From: DATJPR01 sp963752915
GTDB taxonomy: Bacteria > Bacteroidota > Ignavibacteria > UBA10030 > UBA6906
Direction of reading: 5' to 3'
Length of the DNA: 64,000 nucleotides
Assembly (NCBI GenBank): GCA_963752915.1
Contig: CAVVZZ010000015.1
Coordinates: 186,001-250,000 of the forward strand
Part shown: positions 43,670 to 51,718 of the stretch, piece after piece
Position numbering within the stretch: position 1 is the stretch's first letter
Layout: the number at the start of each line of letters is the position of its first letter
The notes under the pieces: generated by a model
The model's input: the letters and a program-made list of their open reading frames with translations, nothing else
What the model was told of the DNA's origin: nothing
The model's database searches: none
Program-made: the position numbers and the translations under genes

Positions 43670-44505
43670 GCGGCGAACCCGGAATCCGGCCGCCGGCGGT
43701 GGCAGGGATGTTTTATCCCGCTGATCCGAAGGTGCTTCGCGAGACTGTGTCGTCGCTGATCGAGCGCCGGGGCCGCTCTTCGGAGGAGTATCCGATCGGA
43801 TTGATCGTCCCGCACGCCGGATATCAATATTCGGGCCCGACTGCCGGTGCGGCTTACGCATCGCTTTCGTTTCAACAGTACGAGACTGTCGTTGTTGTCG
43901 CACCGAGCCACCGCGAGGCATTCCGTGGGGTCAGCGTCTACGGCGGTCGGGGGTATGCGACTCCGCTGGGGGAAGTGCTGGTCGATGCGGAAAAACGCGA
44001 GCGCCTCCTCGGAGAATTACCCCTCGTTCGGGAATCCTCATCGGGCCACCGGGAAGAACACGCGCTTGAAGTCCAACTTCCGTTCCTTCAGGTGGTCATA
44101 CAAGGATTCGCTCTGCTCCCGCTTGTGATGGGGGAACAATCGCGCGAAATCGTGTCCGCGCTCGGGTCCGCCCTCGGCCGCATCTTCGAGGGAGAAAATG
44201 TTCTCCTGATTGCGAGCACCGATCTGTCGCATTATTACCCCGCGGAGACCGCCGAGAAAATCGATCGCGTGGCCATCGATGATATCCGGACGTTCAGGCC
44301 GGACCGCCTGATGGATCATCTGGAAGATCACGCCGCTGAGGCATGCGGAGGCGGACCGGCGGTCGCAGTTATGACTGCTCTCCGGATGCTCGGTGCGGAC
44401 AGGATGGAAATCGCGCACCACTGTACGTCCGGCGATATCACGGGTGACCGCCGCTCGGTGGTTGGCTATTGCTCGGCAGTTGCATGGAAGAAGCGCGCCA
44501 CATGA
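43666..44505 (+). CDS. MEMO1-family protein (AmmeMemoRadiSam system protein B)
   Basis: 279 residues, GTG start overlapping AMMECR1 by four bases. Signature segments: RPPAVAGMFYPADPKVLRET, LIVPHAGYQYSGPTAGAAY, VVVVAPSHREAFRGVSVY, EHALEVQLPFLQ and ASTDLSHYYPAETA, with metal-binding type His residues. MEMO1 proteins resemble extradiol dioxygenases and bind copper or iron. The pairing with AMMECR1 is a conserved association. The next gene overlaps its stop (ATGA). Confidence 0.93.
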   Translation: MSGEPGIRPPAVAGMFYPADPKVLRETVSSLIERRGRSSEEYPIGLIVPHAGYQYSGPTAGAAYASLSFQQYETVVVVAPSHREAFRGVSVYGGRGYATPLGEVLVDAEKRERLLGELPLVRESSSGHREEHALEVQLPFLQVVIQGFALLPLVMGEQSREIVSALGSALGRIFEGENVLLIASTDLSHYYPAETAEKIDRVAIDDIRTFRPDRLMDHLEDHAAEACGGGPAVAVMTALRMLGADRMEIAHHCTSGDITGDRRSVVGYCSAVAWKKRAT

Positions 44506-45431
44506 CCAGGAGCCGCTGGAACATCGCCGTCGTCGGACCGGGGAGAGTCGGTCTTGTCTTTGGCAAGACCCTGCAGAAGCGAGGAGATTTGATCAGCGCG
44601 GTCATCGCCAGGAGCGCGACGTCGGCGCGGAAAGGGGGGAGATTTCTCCGCTGCGCGAATTTCGGGACGCAACTCGAGCTCATCCCGGAAGAAACGAACG
44701 TTGTTCTCCTGACCGTTCCGCATTCTGCCGTCGAGCCGGTTGCGCGCGATCTCGCGCGGCTCGCGCACCTTCACTTTCCGAAAATGGCGTTCTGCCATGC
44801 GTCGGGAATGTTGACTGCCGACGCGCTTTCACCGCTCGGGGAACGGGGCGCGACGGTGGTGTCCTTCCATCCTCTCCAGACCTTCCCGCGGGACTTTTCG
44901 CCGGAACGGATTCTCCCAACCCTCCCAGGGATCTGGTACGGCATCGATGGCGATGCAAAGGGCCTCCGGTTTGCAAAGAACCTGGCGGTCCGCTTGCGCG
45001 GGAAAACGGTTCTGATCCCTCCGGAAATGCGTGAATACTATCACGCTGCCTGTGTCGTCGCATCAAATCACCTGACGGCGTTGCTCGCCGTCCTGGAGGA
45101 GATGCACGGTGCGTTGAAGATCAAGGGCGCGGCGTACCACGCCTTGTTTCACCCGATCATCGAGACGACATTGCGGAATGTCACCGCGACGTCCCCAGTC
45201 CGGGCGCTCAGCGGGCCTGTGGCGCGGGGAGGGACGGAAACGATCGGGAGACATTTTGAGTCGATCCGGCAACATTCTCCGGATCTCCTGCCGTATTATG
45301 CGGCCATGACCCTTGCGACCGTGCGTCTTGCGCTCGCCAAAGGATCGATCGATGAACGCCGCGCAGCGGAGTTCCGTGGTCTTGTCGATGCCTATCAGAT
45401 CCCTCATCCACGAACGGACGAGCAACAGTGA
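44502..45431 (+). CDS. Rossmann-like and DUF2520 domain protein
   Basis: 309 residues from the ATG at 44502, which overlaps the MEMO1 stop. The N-terminal NAD(P)-binding domain has WNIAVVGPGRVGLVFGKTLQ and later VVSFHPLQTFP. The C-terminal all-helical DUF2520 domain has EYYHAACVVASNHLTALLAV, the family's hallmark YHAAAVxASNxxxxL pattern. The fold is like 6-phosphogluconate or ketopantoate reductases, so an oxidoreductase on an unknown substrate is likely. Its end overlaps the nucleotidyltransferase gene. Confidence 0.87.
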   Translation: MTRSRWNIAVVGPGRVGLVFGKTLQKRGDLISAVIARSATSARKGGRFLRCANFGTQLELIPEETNVVLLTVPHSAVEPVARDLARLAHLHFPKMAFCHASGMLTADALSPLGERGATVVSFHPLQTFPRDFSPERILPTLPGIWYGIDGDAKGLRFAKNLAVRLRGKTVLIPPEMREYYHAACVVASNHLTALLAVLEEMHGALKIKGAAYHALFHPIIETTLRNVTATSPVRALSGPVARGGTETIGRHFESIRQHSPDLLPYYAAMTLATVRLALAKGSIDERRAAEFRGLVDAYQIPHPRTDEQQ

Positions 45432-46492
45432 AAGCACTCATCGCCAGCGGCGGACGCGGCACCCGGCTTCGGCCGATCACCCATACGCGGAACAAACATC
45501 TCATACCGATCGCCAACAAGCCGATCCTGCACTATTCTATAGAAGCCGTTGCGAGCGCCGGGGTAAAAGAAATTGCCATTGTGGTAAACGCGGACAGCGA
45601 TGAAGTCCCCTCGGCGATCGGTAATGGCAGCCGATGGGGGGTCCACATCACCTATCTGCGGCAACTTACCCCCGGAGGTCTCGCCCAGGTGGTCGGACTC
45701 GCGGAGGAGTTCGTGGGGAAGGATCGGTTTATCTTCTATCTCGGCGACAATATGGTGGTGGGCGGGGTAAAACGGTTCATTGATGAATTCGACCGGAGCG
45801 GGTGCGATTGTTTGCTAACGCTCTCCCGGGTGAAGGACCCCGAACGGTTCGGAGTCCCCGAGCTCAGGGACGGACGGATCGTTTCCATTGAAGAGAAGCC
45901 GAAGAATCCCAAGAGCTCGTACGCTGTCGCGGGAATCTATTTGTACAACCACCATATCTTCGAAGCGGTCAAGGCGATCAAACCGTCGGCCCGCGGCGAG
46001 CTCGAGATCTCCGACGCTCACCAGTACCTGATTGACAAGGGCTATGCCATCGGGTATTCCGAGATCACCGGATGGTGGAAGGATACCGGCAAACCGACCG
46101 ATCTCCTCGAAGCCAACCGACTCATTCTGGACAATATTACGCCCGATATCCGGGGAGAGGTCGATGATCGTTCTACCGTCGCGGGAAAAGTGATCGTCGA
46201 AACAGGAGCGAAGATCATCAACAGCGTTGTCCGTGGGCCGGCAATCATCGGTGAAGAGTGCGTCATCGAAGACGCCTATGTGGGCCCGTTTTCGTCGATC
46301 GGGAACCGCACCGAAATCAAACGCAGCGAAGTGGAGTACAGTATCATCCTGCGGGACTGCAAGATCCACAATCTTGGCATCCGTTTGGAAGGAAGTATTC
46401 TCGGCAATGATGTGGAAGTAGTCCGCGCGACAGGAAAACCTCTTGTGCACCGGTTCATGATCGGGGACCAGAGTCGCGTCGAAGTCGTCTAA
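45428..46492 (+). CDS. rmlA: Glucose-1-phosphate thymidylyltransferase-like nucleotidyltransferase, long form
   Basis: 354 residues, GTG start overlapping the previous gene. N-terminal catalytic domain: MKALIASGGRGTRLRPITHT, the uridyl/thymidyl-binding GxGTRLRP motif, YLGDNMV, and later EEKPKNPKSSYAVAGIYLYN and GWWKDTGKPTDLLEANRL. The C-terminal 110 residues are a left-handed beta-helix (IGEECVIEDAYVGPFSSIGN). The long RmlA form is usual in archaea and many bacteria and makes dTDP-sugars for envelope polysaccharides. Exact nucleotide and sugar are not proven. Confidence 0.87.
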   Translation: MKALIASGGRGTRLRPITHTRNKHLIPIANKPILHYSIEAVASAGVKEIAIVVNADSDEVPSAIGNGSRWGVHITYLRQLTPGGLAQVVGLAEEFVGKDRFIFYLGDNMVVGGVKRFIDEFDRSGCDCLLTLSRVKDPERFGVPELRDGRIVSIEEKPKNPKSSYAVAGIYLYNHHIFEAVKAIKPSARGELEISDAHQYLIDKGYAIGYSEITGWWKDTGKPTDLLEANRLILDNITPDIRGEVDDRSTVAGKVIVETGAKIINSVVRGPAIIGEECVIEDAYVGPFSSIGNRTEIKRSEVEYSIILRDCKIHNLGIRLEGSILGNDVEVVRATGKPLVHRFMIGDQSRVEVV

Positions 46493-46505
46493 TGGAGGCC
46501 TGACG

Positions 46506-47162
46506 ATGAAGCGTTCATGCGTGGTCGCAATGCTGGTCGCGTGCTTCTCGACGACCAATGCGCAATATCACGAGAACACAAAGGAGTGGCGAGTGGTCCC
46601 GGAGATCATGGTCGTCCACTATCTTCCCGGCTATGAATTCCACGCCGACTCGTACTCCCTCTTTGGCAACGGTTACGGTTCGTCGACGTCGACCTATCAG
46701 TATTCCGGGTTTGGCGGCGAAGTCTCCGTACGCTTCATGAACCTGCACGTTCCCGGTCTCGCATTGACACTTTCCGGCGGTGCAGTCTCGTACTACAAAC
46801 CGTCCGAAGGGTATGCCATCGCGGACGCGGCACCGAGTCTTCACCTGGGAACGACCGCCGCGAGCACATTGGCGGGCGATCAAAGTCTCGGCGACTTCTT
46901 CGCGTTCCCCGTTTCCCTCGGCCTCCAGGGAATCTGGCCGTTTGAAGGGTTTGACAAGTTCAGGGTCTTTGCCGGCATTGAGGCTTCAGGGTATTTTGTT
47001 GACGGAAGTGTCGCGCCCCATGCGCAGGCCCGCTTCGGTTATTCCGCCATCGGTGGATTCGGGGTGGGGATCGTCGATCTCGGTGTGCGATACTCGCAGT
47101 TTGCAGATATGAAAAACATCGGTGTGTACTTCGGGCTCTGCTTGAAACCGTACGATTTTTAA
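46506..47162 (+). CDS. Putative outer-membrane beta-barrel protein
   Basis: 218 residues with a short signal peptide (MKRSCVVAMLVACFSTTNA) and a mature part made of alternating aromatic/polar beta-strands such as GFGGEVSVRFMNL, LALTLSGGAVSYY and GIVDLGVRYSQF. It ends KPYDF with a C-terminal Phe as usual for barrels. Eight or so strands are plausible. No named family is recognised. It starts 13 bases after rmlA, consistent with the same transcript and an envelope role. Confidence 0.7.
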   Translation: MKRSCVVAMLVACFSTTNAQYHENTKEWRVVPEIMVVHYLPGYEFHADSYSLFGNGYGSSTSTYQYSGFGGEVSVRFMNLHVPGLALTLSGGAVSYYKPSEGYAIADAAPSLHLGTTAASTLAGDQSLGDFFAFPVSLGLQGIWPFEGFDKFRVFAGIEASGYFVDGSVAPHAQARFGYSAIGGFGVGIVDLGVRYSQFADMKNIGVYFGLCLKPYDF

Positions 47163-47179
47163 TATTCGGTCCCCATGCT

Positions 47180-47962
47180 ATGACTTATCAAACGCTCCTG
47201 GTAGCAATCGACCATCGGGTTGCGGTCCTCACGATCAACCGTCCTGAGAAACTGAATGCCCTGAACGGCCAGACCAAGGACGAGCTGCTTGCAGCCGTCG
47301 CGTACCTCAGAGATTCCCCGGAGGTAGACGTTGTCATCATCACTGGCGCAGGGGAGAAGGCATTCGTTGCGGGGACGGACATCGCGGAACTGACCGGCCT
47401 CAGCGAAGCGTCGGGGAAGGAATTTTCGGCCACCGGACAGAGCATTTTCGATAGGATAGAGGAATTGGGAAAGCCCGTGATCGCTGCAGTCAACGGCTAC
47501 GCCCTGGGGGGCGGCTGCGAACTTGCACTGGCGTGCCATATCCGCATCGCGTCCGACAAGGCGAAGTTCGGCCAACCGGAAGCGAACCTGGGCATCATCC
47601 CCGGCTATGGAGGTACTCAGCGCTTGGCCCGTCTTGTCGGCAAGGGTCGAGCAATGGAGATGATTCTGACAGGTGCACAGGTCGACGCGAATGAAGCGCT
47701 GCGGATCGGGCTCGTGAACAAAGTGGTGCCCGCATCCGAACTGCTCGCACGGGCCCATACCATGGCGCAGGTGATCGCATCGATGGGGCAGGTCGCCATA
47801 CGGGCGGCCCTCGAAGCGGTCAATGCGGTCGATACCCTTCCCCTTGCCGAAGGTCTGCGAAAAGAGGCCGACATGTTTGCGCGCTGCTGTGCAAGCGAGG
47901 ATTTTGCAGAGGGGACGAAGGCATTCCTGGAGAAACGAAGACCGGTGTTCAAGAACCGATGA
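47180..47962 (+). CDS. Enoyl-CoA hydratase/isomerase family protein
   Basis: 260 residues, crotonase fold. Oxyanion-hole segments FVAGTDIAELTGL and YALGGGCELALACHIRIAS are present, with the catalytic glutamates in QPEANLGIIPGYGGTQRL, as in short-chain enoyl-CoA hydratases and crotonases. It hydrates enoyl-CoA to 3-hydroxyacyl-CoA, the substrate of the dehydrogenase at 5,146. Substrate length cannot be told. Its stop overlaps the next small gene by four bases. Confidence 0.92.
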   Translation: MTYQTLLVAIDHRVAVLTINRPEKLNALNGQTKDELLAAVAYLRDSPEVDVVIITGAGEKAFVAGTDIAELTGLSEASGKEFSATGQSIFDRIEELGKPVIAAVNGYALGGGCELALACHIRIASDKAKFGQPEANLGIIPGYGGTQRLARLVGKGRAMEMILTGAQVDANEALRIGLVNKVVPASELLARAHTMAQVIASMGQVAIRAALEAVNAVDTLPLAEGLRKEADMFARCCASEDFAEGTKAFLEKRRPVFKNR

Positions 47963-48408
47963 CATTGACGGAGCGACTGAAGACAGAGTGGCGGGAGGCG
48001 ACCGTCGGAGTCCTCACGGTTCTCCTTATTTGCCTGGTGGCTGCGTATGCTGCATTTCCCGCATCAACCGGCTCTGCTGCGGCGGGAGGGGGGGGAACCG
48101 CAACGGACGGGAGGATCGATTCCGCAATCGGGGTCACGCTGGCGCACTTCGGAATCGACATTCCGGCGGACAAACTGGCGCGAAGGATCCAGAGTCCGGG
48201 AGCGATGGTTCGCCGGGAGATCCGGATTCGCGTCCCCGAGACGTTTCCCAGTCTGTTGCTGAACCACGAGCTGGACCGTCGCCTCCAGCCACTGGGCGCG
48301 CGCGTCTTTGCCGCGGAGAATTCCCAGGAGAAACGAATTGCTATTCATATCCGGAAAGACGGCGTCATTATCCGGACGCTGATCTTCCAGGAATCAAACG
48401 AACACTAG
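47959..48408 (+). CDS. Single-pass membrane protein of unknown function
   Basis: 149 residues with one transmembrane helix (about 18-36), a glycine-rich linker (SAAAGGGGTATDG) and a C-terminal domain of about 100 residues. The latter includes RRIQSPGAMVRREIRIRVPE and ends in a beta-like GARVFAAENSQEKRIAIHIR. The ATG overlaps the enoyl-CoA hydratase stop and the glycyl-tRNA synthetase gene follows after 19 bases. No recognised family; a periplasmic domain tied to the inner membrane is all that can be said. Confidence 0.65.
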   Translation: MTLTERLKTEWREATVGVLTVLLICLVAAYAAFPASTGSAAAGGGGTATDGRIDSAIGVTLAHFGIDIPADKLARRIQSPGAMVRREIRIRVPETFPSLLLNHELDRRLQPLGARVFAAENSQEKRIAIHIRKDGVIIRTLIFQESNEH

Positions 48409-48427
48409 GCCCGGGGTACGATCGACG

Positions 48428-49777
48428 ATGCAATCTTCTTCTCTCATGGACAAGTTGGTTTCGCTGGCTAAACGTCGTGGTTTTGTCTTCCAATCGAGTG
48501 AGATTTACGGCGGGTTAAACGGCTGTTGGGACTACGGCCCGCTCGGCGTGGAGTTGCTAAGGAACGTCAAAGAACAGTGGTGGCAGGCGATGACCTTCCG
48601 GGAAGACATCGAAGGGATCGATGCGTCGATTCTCATGCACCCCCGGGTCTGGGAAGCATCAGGACATGTGGAGAATTTTACCGATCCGATGGTGGACTGC
48701 AAAGAATGCAAGGCACGATTTCGCGCGGATCAGATCGAAGATTCGCCGTGCGGCAGTCCGGCGTATAAGGGAAGAAAGGCAAGCAAGTGCCAGGCGGAGG
48801 GGAAATTCACCGAGGCGCGACAATTCAACCTTATGTTCAAGACCTTTGTCGGTCCCGTCGAGGATGCGAGCGCCGTGGTGTATCTCCGTCCCGAAACCGC
48901 GCAGGGCATCTACGTGAATTTCCTGAACGTCCAGGGATCATCGCGTCAGAAGCCGCCGTTCGGGATCGCGCAGATCGGAAAGGCCTTTCGCAACGAGATC
49001 AACACCAAGAACTTTCTCTTCCGGACAAGAGAATTTGAGCAGATGGAGATGCAGTTTTTTGTCAAGCCGGGTTCGGATGAGGAGTGGTTCGGGTATTGGA
49101 AAGAGCAGCGACTGCAGTGGTTTCTCGGGCTTGGGATGACGCGGGAGAAGCTGCAATTTCATCGCCATGAGCCGGACAAGCTCGCGCACTACGCGAAGGA
49201 TGCATACGATATCGAATATGAGTTTCCGTTCGGCTGGGGGGAAATCGAAGGGATCCACAACCGGACCGATTTCGACCTCTCGAGGCACGAGCAGTTCTCC
49301 GGGAAGTCGATGAAGTACTTTGACGAACAGACGAAAGAAAAGTACACCCCCTTTATTATTGAAACCTCCGCAGGGGCAAGCCGCTCGTTCATGGCATTCC
49401 TTGTCGACGCGTACCGCGAAGAGGAAGCGCCCACAGCGGACGGCAAGATGGAAACACGCGCGGTGATGCGGTTCCATCCGAAACTTGCGCCCCTGAAGGC
49501 GGCGGTGTTCCCCCTCGTCAACCGCGACGGCATGCCGGAGATCGCCCGGAATCTCGAAACGGACCTTCGGAAATCATTCAGGGTGTTCTACGATGACAGC
49601 GGGGCGGTGGGTCGACGGTATCGCCGGCAGGACGAGGTCGGCACGCCCTACTGCATCACGATCGATTCCGTGACTCTCCAGGATCAAACGGTGACGGTCC
49701 GCGATCGGGATTCGATGGTGCAGGAACGGGTGGGATTGCAGAAGGTCGGTCAGTACCTCGGGGAGAAGCTTCGGTGA
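48428..49777 (+). CDS. glyQS: Glycine-tRNA ligase, single-chain dimeric type
   Basis: 449 residues, class II synthetase. Motif 1 region GGLNGCWDYGPLGVELLRNV, a zinc-type insert with CKECKARFRADQIEDSPCG, motif 2 FGIAQIGKAFRNEINTKNFLFRTREFEQ (in part), and motif 3 region GASRSFMAFLVDAY. The C-terminal anticodon-binding domain begins at about residue 340. This alpha2 form is the eukaryote/archaea-like type also used in Bacteroidota and some other phyla, instead of the GlyQ/GlyS tetramer. It has a complete sequence. Confidence 0.95.
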   Translation: MQSSSLMDKLVSLAKRRGFVFQSSEIYGGLNGCWDYGPLGVELLRNVKEQWWQAMTFREDIEGIDASILMHPRVWEASGHVENFTDPMVDCKECKARFRADQIEDSPCGSPAYKGRKASKCQAEGKFTEARQFNLMFKTFVGPVEDASAVVYLRPETAQGIYVNFLNVQGSSRQKPPFGIAQIGKAFRNEINTKNFLFRTREFEQMEMQFFVKPGSDEEWFGYWKEQRLQWFLGLGMTREKLQFHRHEPDKLAHYAKDAYDIEYEFPFGWGEIEGIHNRTDFDLSRHEQFSGKSMKYFDEQTKEKYTPFIIETSAGASRSFMAFLVDAYREEEAPTADGKMETRAVMRFHPKLAPLKAAVFPLVNRDGMPEIARNLETDLRKSFRVFYDDSGAVGRRYRRQDEVGTPYCITIDSVTLQDQTVTVRDRDSMVQERVGLQKVGQYLGEKLR

Positions 49778-50943
49778 TGCGTGTGATCAACGTGCTTCCA
49801 TTGTTCGTGATGGGATTGTTGTGCAGTGTGTTGCTGCCCGGCAAGGCCCGATCGGCTGATTCCAACGCATCTGTCGACGCGCTGGTACAGGAGGGGATCA
49901 GCGAAGTGTACAATCTGCGGTTCGAAGAGGCGGAGAAGGATTTCAGCACGCTCTGCGCCCTCCGGCCGCACGACCCGGCCGGCCCGTTTTTTCTCGCGAT
50001 GATCGATTGGTGGAGAATCGTCATCGACATCGACAACACGCAGTATGACGACCGGTTCTACGGAGAGATGGATAATGTGGTGGCGATGTGCGACTCCATT
50101 CTCGAACGCAATCCGAACGATGTCAACGCCATCTTCTTCAAGGGCGGGGCGATCGGGTTCAAAGGACGGCTGAAGTTTCATCGCAATGACTATCTCGCGG
50201 CCGCGAATGCAGGCCGGCTGGCGCTCCCCCTGGTGCAGACCGCTTCGGAACTCGACCCGGACAACTATGATATCCTGCTCGGGACCGGGATGTACAATTA
50301 TTTCGCGGAAGTCATCCCGGAGGAGTATCCGTACATCAAGCCGCTCCTCCTGTTTATTCCATCCGGGGACAAGAAGAAGGGGCTTGAACAACTCACGCTC
50401 GCGGCGGAGAAAGGGAAATACGCCTCGGTCGAAACGTGGTACTTTCTGTTGCAGATCTACTTCTATTATGAAAAGGACTACCCGAAAGCCCTAGGGATCG
50501 CCCAGCAGCTGGTGCACCGCTTCCCGGACAATGTCCTGTTCGAGCGCTACCTCGGACGGTGCGAAAGCGTGGTTGGCGACTGGTATGCGACGCGGACCGT
50601 CTTCGAGGACGTGGCCAAGCGTGCGCACGAGGGGAAACGGGGGTACGGCGCCAATGCAGAGCGCGAAGCGGAGTACTATATCGGGATGGGGTATATGAAT
50701 TCCCGGAACTACGACGCCGCGCTGCAGCATTTCTTCCGGTGCGACGAGCTCAGCCGTTTGCTGGACAACCGTGAGACTTCCGGCTTCATGGTCATGGCAA
50801 ATCTGAAAGCGGGAATGGTGTTTGACATCCAGGGGAAGCGCGATCTTGCACTCGCGCAATATCAAAAAGTTCTCGAGATGAAGGAGTTTAAGGATTCCCA
50901 TTCGCAAGCGGAACAATACCTAAAATCGCCCGCCGTGTACTGA
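49777..50943 (+). CDS. Secreted TPR-repeat protein
   Basis: 388 residues from the ATG at 49777, overlapping the glyQS stop; a GTG three bases earlier is also possible. A signal peptide (about residues 1-25, ending KARSAD) is followed by TPR-like helical repeats, with YNLRFEEAEKDFSTLCALRP, NEYYIG-type segments (here AEYYIGMGYMNSRNYDAALQ) and LAQYQKVLEM. Exported TPR proteins often act as scaffolds at the outer membrane. No more specific family was recognised. Confidence 0.82.
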   Translation: MRVINVLPLFVMGLLCSVLLPGKARSADSNASVDALVQEGISEVYNLRFEEAEKDFSTLCALRPHDPAGPFFLAMIDWWRIVIDIDNTQYDDRFYGEMDNVVAMCDSILERNPNDVNAIFFKGGAIGFKGRLKFHRNDYLAAANAGRLALPLVQTASELDPDNYDILLGTGMYNYFAEVIPEEYPYIKPLLLFIPSGDKKKGLEQLTLAAEKGKYASVETWYFLLQIYFYYEKDYPKALGIAQQLVHRFPDNVLFERYLGRCESVVGDWYATRTVFEDVAKRAHEGKRGYGANAEREAEYYIGMGYMNSRNYDAALQHFFRCDELSRLLDNRETSGFMVMANLKAGMVFDIQGKRDLALAQYQKVLEMKEFKDSHSQAEQYLKSPAVY

Positions 50944-50959
50944 CCACCATCTCCCTCGC

Positions 50960-51718
50960 ATGACGCATACGACGCTGTACATTCTTTCTCTCGGCTTGAT
51001 CGCCGCACTGGCTGAGCTTGCCGGCGGGGGCTTTGTTCTGCTCCGGAAGAAGTGGCCACGAACCGTTCAGGAGTACCTGCTCGCCCTGAGCGCGGGATTC
51101 ATCCTGGCCCTTGTCTTTATCGAGTTGATCCCCGAGAGTCTGCACGCGGTGGGGGGAAAAGCTCCCTTGATCATGCTCGCCGGGTATGCGGTGTTGCATT
51201 TCTTCGAGCATACGATTGTCGGTCATCTCCATTTTGGCGAAGAAACGCATGACGATGTAATGCTCACCGGGGTTGCGAGCTATTCGACCTTTGTAGGGCT
51301 GTTTATCCACGCCTTCTTCGATGGGTTCGCGATTTCCGTGGGGATGCGGTATGATTTCTACCTCGGACTGTTGATCTTTTTCGCCATTCTCCTCCACAAG
51401 ATTCCGGAAGGGCTGACCATTGCGACCGTCATGATTGCCGCCGCACGACGGCGCATGACGGCCTTTCTTGCGTCCGCGGCGATCGGCGTGGCAACGATGC
51501 TCGGCATCCTGAGTGTCTTTCTCCTGTCGAACGTGGACGAAGCCTTTGTCGGTTCAGCGTTCGCGTTTTCCGCCGGGATCGCGCTCTATGTGGGCGCGAG
51601 CGACCTTATCCCCGAGATCAATCATTCAAAGCGGCGCATCATCCCGCTGCTCGTCTTTGGCGGGATGCTGCTGTTCTATGTGGGGACGCTGTTCCTGGGA
51701 TCCGGTCATGTGCATTGA
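50960..51718 (+). CDS. ZIP-family divalent metal transporter
   Basis: 252 residues, eight predicted helices. The metal-binding helices IV and V carry VGLFIHAFFDGFAISVGM (His and Asp) and ILLHKIPEGLTIATVM (HKIPEG), typical of ZIP. It imports zinc or iron into the cytoplasm in studied members. It starts 17 bases after the TPR gene and its end overlaps the transglutaminase-like gene by 11 bases, pointing to one transcript. Confidence 0.92.
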   Translation: MTHTTLYILSLGLIAALAELAGGGFVLLRKKWPRTVQEYLLALSAGFILALVFIELIPESLHAVGGKAPLIMLAGYAVLHFFEHTIVGHLHFGEETHDDVMLTGVASYSTFVGLFIHAFFDGFAISVGMRYDFYLGLLIFFAILLHKIPEGLTIATVMIAAARRRMTAFLASAAIGVATMLGILSVFLLSNVDEAFVGSAFAFSAGIALYVGASDLIPEINHSKRRIIPLLVFGGMLLFYVGTLFLGSGHVH

